A stretch of DNA of 34,582 bases from Streptomyces sp. WAC06614 (GTDB taxonomy: Bacteria > Actinomycetota > Actinomycetes > Streptomycetales > Streptomycetaceae), in NCBI RefSeq assembly GCF_003949795.1, contig NZ_RPRY01000038.1, forward strand, positions 1 to 34,582, read 5' to 3'. Position 1 is the stretch's first letter. Each line of letters begins with the position of its first letter. The notes beneath the pieces are model-generated. The model made no database searches and was not told the DNA's origin. It was given only the letters and a program-made list of their open reading frames with translations. Shown one piece after another: positions 32,113-34,582 of the stretch. The position numbers were made by a program, and so were the translations under genes.

Positions 32113-32975
32113 CCGCCCCGACCGCCCGGACCGCCCCGGGCCTGCCGACCGGCTCGCCCGTCCTGGTCGCCAGTGACCTCGACCGCACGCTCATCTACTC
32201 CTCGGCGGCCCTGGCGCTGTCGGTGCCCGACCCGGTGGCCCCGCGCCTGCTGTGCGTGGAGGTCCACGAGAGCAAGCCGCTGTCCTTCATGACCGAGACG
32301 GCGGCGGGCCTGCTCGCCGAGCTGACCGCCGCGCCCTCGGTGGTCTTCGTGCCCACCACGACCCGTACGCGCAAGCAGTACCAGCGGATCAGCCTCCCCG
32401 GCCCGCCCGCCCCGTACGCGATCTGCGCCAACGGCGGCCAGCTGCTGGTCGACGGCGTACCGGACCGCGCCTGGCGGCGCGCCGTGTCCGCCCGGCTGGC
32501 GGCGGAGTGCGCCTCGCTGGAGGAGGTGCAGCAGCACCTGCTGGCCACCGCGGACCCGTCGTGGGTGCGCAAGACGCGGGTGGCCGACGACCTGTTCGCC
32601 TACCTGGTGGTGGAGCGGGCCCAGGTGCCCGAGGAATGGATCAAGGCGCTGACGGAGTGGGCCGAGGCCCGCGGCTGGACCGTCTCGCTCCAGGGCCGCA
32701 AGATCTACGCCGTCCCGCGCCCGCTGACCAAGAGCGCGGCGGTCCGGGAGGTGGCCCGGCGCACCGGCGCCGTGGCGACCCTCGCCGCCGGCGACTCGCT
32801 GCTGGACGCCGACCTGCTGCTCGCGGCCGACGAGGCCTGGCGGCCGGGCCACGGCGAACTGGCCGACGCCCGCTGGAGCGCGCCCGGGGTCACCGCGCTG
32901 ACGGAGACCGGTGTGCAGGCAGGTGAGGAAATCATCCGCCGGTTCGGTGCCGCGGTTGCCAGACTGGGCGAATGA
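32109..32975 (+). CDS. HAD-superfamily phosphatase of the Ter operon
   Basis: This 288-residue haloacid-dehalogenase-fold phosphohydrolase with a C2-type cap resembles sucrose-phosphatase/Cof-like proteins. Motif I is ASDLDRTLI (Asp23, Asp25), motif II PTTTRT (82-87), motif III the Lys of PLTKSAAV (Lys208), and motif IV AAGDSLLDADLL (Asp229, Asp233). It probably removes a phosphate from the PRTase product. It starts at GTG within the stop of the PRTase gene (GTGA overlap) and ends in an ATGA overlap with the methyltransferase, so the three are translationally coupled. Such HAD proteins are standard members of ter-linked enzyme sets. The substrate is not known. Confidence 0.9.
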   Translation: MTAPTARTAPGLPTGSPVLVASDLDRTLIYSSAALALSVPDPVAPRLLCVEVHESKPLSFMTETAAGLLAELTAAPSVVFVPTTTRTRKQYQRISLPGPPAPYAICANGGQLLVDGVPDRAWRRAVSARLAAECASLEEVQQHLLATADPSWVRKTRVADDLFAYLVVERAQVPEEWIKALTEWAEARGWTVSLQGRKIYAVPRPLTKSAAVREVARRTGAVATLAAGDSLLDADLLLAADEAWRPGHGELADARWSAPGVTALTETGVQAGEEIIRRFGAAVARLGE

Positions 32976-33631
32976 GCAAAGGCAACACGACCAAAATCAC
33001 CGACGAGTTGTACGCCTACATGCTGGCCCACAACCCGCCCCTCGACGAGCACCAGCGCGGGCTGGTGGTGACCACGGAGGAGAAGTTCCCGGACGTGGCC
33101 GGCATGCAGTCGGCGGCGGAACAAGGCCCCATCCTGGCCTTCCTGGTCCGGCTCACCGGTGCCAAGCACGTGGTCGAGGTGGGCACCTTCACCGGCTTCT
33201 CGGCCCTGTCGATGGCCCAGGCACTGCCCGCCGACGGCACGCTGATCGCCTGCGACGTCTCCGAGGAGTGGACCGCGTACGGTCGCCGCGCCTGGGAGGC
33301 GGCGGGCGTGGCCGACCGCATCGACCTCCGGCTCGCCCCGGCCCTGGACACCCTGCGCGCGATGCCGACCGAGCCGCACATCGACATGGCGTACCTGGAC
33401 GCGGACAAGCAGAACCAGGTCGCCTACTGGGAGGAGCTCGTCCCGCGCATGCGGCAGGGCGGCCTGATCGTCACGGACAACACCCTCTTCCACGGCGGCG
33501 TCCTCAGCGAGGACCCCAGCCCCTCGGAGGCCGGGGTCCAGGCGTTCAACGACCATGTGACGGCGGACGACCGGATGGAATCGGTCCTGCTGGCCATCTC
33601 GGACGGCCTGACCCTGTCCCGCAAGCGCTGA
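32972..33631 (+). CDS. SAM-dependent O-methyltransferase (class I OMT)
   Basis: This 219-residue methyltransferase is of the caffeoyl-CoA/catechol OMT type. SAM motif I is VVEVGTFTGFSAL (67-79), with acidic Asp95 for the ribose. The divalent-metal ligands are expected at Asp143 (YLDADK) and Asp169/Asn170 (VTDNTLFHGG). The family N-terminal helix pattern is present. It overlaps the HAD gene by ATGA, so it is the fourth and last gene of the Ter enzyme operon. I infer that it methylates a hydroxyl of the module's product, perhaps the catechol or ribosyl part; it may instead be an unrelated enzyme that has joined the operon. No strong terminator follows; only a weak GC-rich repeat lies before the zinc-ribbon gene. 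Confidence 0.93.
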   Translation: MSKGNTTKITDELYAYMLAHNPPLDEHQRGLVVTTEEKFPDVAGMQSAAEQGPILAFLVRLTGAKHVVEVGTFTGFSALSMAQALPADGTLIACDVSEEWTAYGRRAWEAAGVADRIDLRLAPALDTLRAMPTEPHIDMAYLDADKQNQVAYWEELVPRMRQGGLIVTDNTLFHGGVLSEDPSPSEAGVQAFNDHVTADDRMESVLLAISDGLTLSRKR

Positions 33632-33682
33632 CACCGTCGCGGCGGACACTTCGCGCCCGCCGCCCGCCGCCGGTCGCCTCGG

Positions 33683-33892
33683 CTAGCAGCAGCCGCCCCC
33701 ACCGCAGCAGCCGCCGCCACCGGACGGCGCGGCGGGGGCGGCCGCCGAGCCGCCCACGGCGACGGCGGACAGCAGCTTGACGGTGTCACCGTGCCCGGCG
33801 GGGCACTCGGCGGGCGCGCCGGACTCGGCCATGGGCCGGCTGACCTCGAAGGTGTCGTCGCAGGTCCGGCAGCGGAATTCGTAACGAGGCAT
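33683..33892 (-). CDS. FmdB-family zinc ribbon protein
   Basis: This 69-residue small protein of the FmdB/FmdC regulatory type has an N-terminal zinc ribbon: MPRYEFRCRTC gives Cys8 and Cys11, and the second pair is Cys30 with His34 (ECPAGH) in place of the more usual CxxC. The C-terminal Gly-rich tail ends in two Cys-Cys pairs (62-63, 68-69), common in actinobacterial FmdB proteins and probably metal- or thiol-reactive. It may act as a zinc sensor or transcription cofactor, but no target is known. It lies convergent to the Ter enzyme operon and 9 nt upstream of the DUF4383 stop region. Family call firm, role not. Confidence 0.9.
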   Translation of the reverse strand: MPRYEFRCRTCDDTFEVSRPMAESGAPAECPAGHGDTVKLLSAVAVGGSAAAPAAPSGGGGCCGGGGCC

Positions 33893-33901
33893 GGCCCCAG
33901 G

Positions 33902-34438
33902 CTATGCGCCCGAGGGCCCCGGACGGTACCGGGCGGAGCGGTAGCGCTCCTCACGTGCCGCCTGATCGGGGTGCCTGGCCCGCCAGTACGGATTGTCGTG
34001 CGGCAGGGCACTGCCCACCCGCCCGTACATCCCGAACCACATCAGCATCACGCCGACGACGAAGCTGAAGAGCACGTTCTGGATCTCGAACGCCAGGAAG
34101 TTCAGCCCGGTGTCCAGCAGCGCGAGGTTCACGAAGCCGCTGGCGATGAAGAGCAGGCCGAGCACGATGTTCAGGGTCGAGGCGAAGTTGCCTCCGACGA
34201 CCATGCCGACGAAGAGCAGCACCCCGACGCAGATCGACAGCACGCCGAGCGCACCGTTGGTGTTGAGGCCGAGCACGTGGTCGCCCCCGGTGTCGAAGAA
34301 CCCGACGTGCCCCGTGAGCCCGAGGATCCCGAACGCCACCAGGAGCATCCCGGTCAACCCGGCACCGACCCGGTACACCTTGCTGAGCTTGTGATCCGCG
34401 GGCAGATGTTCGTCGAGCCGCGTCTCGACCGGATTCAT
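33902..34438 (-). CDS. DUF4383 membrane protein
   Basis: This 178-residue protein has four hydrophobic helices (about 24-43, 62-82, 88-108, 117-137), the profile of the actinobacterial DUF4383 family. Diagnostic parts are HVLGLNTNGALGVLSICVGVLL and LNIVLGLLFIASGFVNL. The C-terminal tail (YWRARHPDQAAREERYRSARYRPG) is basic and cytoplasmic. Function unknown. The ATG at 34438 gives MNPVETRLDEHLPADHKLSKVYR, the likely start; the frame stays open to about 34552 without family similarity or a clear Shine-Dalgarno sequence, so the start is not certain. Its stop is 9 nt from the start of the zinc-ribbon gene on the same strand, so the two may be co-transcribed. Confidence 0.85.
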   Translation of the reverse strand: MNPVETRLDEHLPADHKLSKVYRVGAGLTGMLLVAFGILGLTGHVGFFDTGGDHVLGLNTNGALGVLSICVGVLLFVGMVVGGNFASTLNIVLGLLFIASGFVNLALLDTGLNFLAFEIQNVLFSFVVGVMLMWFGMYGRVGSALPHDNPYWRARHPDQAAREERYRSARYRPGPSGA

Positions 34439-34582
34439 CGCCCGCCGCGCCCACTCCACCCCGCCCGCCCCCGCGGCGCGCTGCTGGCCAGGGCCACGCA
34501 GCTCGTCCTCGCCCCCGTCGCCCCCTGCCGCCTGGGCACCACCCCCCAACACCTCGACACCGACCTGCGGCGGCGCCGCGAC
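34439..34582. other. Uncertain edge region upstream of the DUF4383 gene
   Basis: On the plus strand, from about 34481 to the window end, one frame has strong G/C third positions (LLARATQLVLAPVAPCRLGT), which could be the start of a gene running off the window or chance in GC-rich DNA. The minus strand is also open here as a possible N-terminal extension of the DUF4383 gene. No promoter could be placed. Confidence 0.3.

Noticed and set aside
29565..32975. 1,136-codon plus-strand frame over the PRTase gene
   Set aside because: Its first part is Arg/Pro/Gly-rich nonsense from a shifted frame; only the final 288 codons, the HAD phosphatase, are real.
34481..34582. Possible plus-strand gene start at the window edge
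   Set aside because: G/C-rich third positions are suggestive, but no start codon with a Shine-Dalgarno sequence and no family match can be seen before the sequence ends.

Overview
The window is chromosomal DNA of a Streptomyces or very close relative. It has very high GC, near-exclusive G/C third codon positions, frequent GTG starts, and the streptomycete fatty-acid cluster order fasR-fabD-fabH-acpP-fabF followed by a convergent DUF3145 gene. I see no rRNA, tRNA, CRISPR array, insertion sequence or integration site. All genes look intact and native in base composition.

Layout. 1-4,404: a TetR regulator divergent from a PA14-containing family 3 beta-glucosidase, then a convergent SGNH-hydrolase lipoprotein. 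4,405-10,118: a DUF3145 gene, a 20-bp-stem terminator, then on the minus strand the type II fatty acid synthase operon with its PucR-type activator FasR at the promoter-proximal end. 10,177-13,103: pirin, a serine hydrolase, and a MerR regulator translationally coupled to an aldo/keto reductase behind a textbook 19-bp-spacer MerR promoter. 13,177-17,480: a minus-strand TetR / DUF1023 hydrolase / DUF4429-SHOCT operon divergent from a DHA2 drug exporter, with two palindromic operators between them. 17,663-19,495: a secreted I36-type inhibitor, an ANTAR/DUF5133-like protein and a voltage-gated K+ channel. 19,623-22,355: pyruvate dehydrogenase E1 (aceE), divergent from a DUF3052 gene and an AhpE-type peroxiredoxin.

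24,011-33,631 is the most interesting part: a Ter (tellurium/stress) island. It contains two TerD paralogues, a TerC-like DUF475 membrane protein and a TerA-like protein in one direction. A divergent TerD-like protein with a Pro-rich tail faces a four-gene, tightly coupled enzyme operon: a CitE/HpaI-type lyase, an 859-residue protein joining PRTase, TRSP, StiP-like PRTase and Pelota-like regions, a HAD phosphatase and an O-methyltransferase. Comparative genomics of ter systems has proposed that such enzymes make a nucleoside-like small molecule. Here the whole enzymatic module is compressed into one operon with 4-nt gaps or overlaps and carries an added methyltransferase. The window ends with an FmdB-type zinc ribbon and a DUF4383 membrane protein.

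Functional reading: the left half is core lipid metabolism plus small self-regulated sugar and detoxification units. The right half links central carbon entry (aceE), peroxide defence and the Ter stress module. Functional calls rest on recognised motifs; operator and promoter calls are by eye and are inference unless stated.
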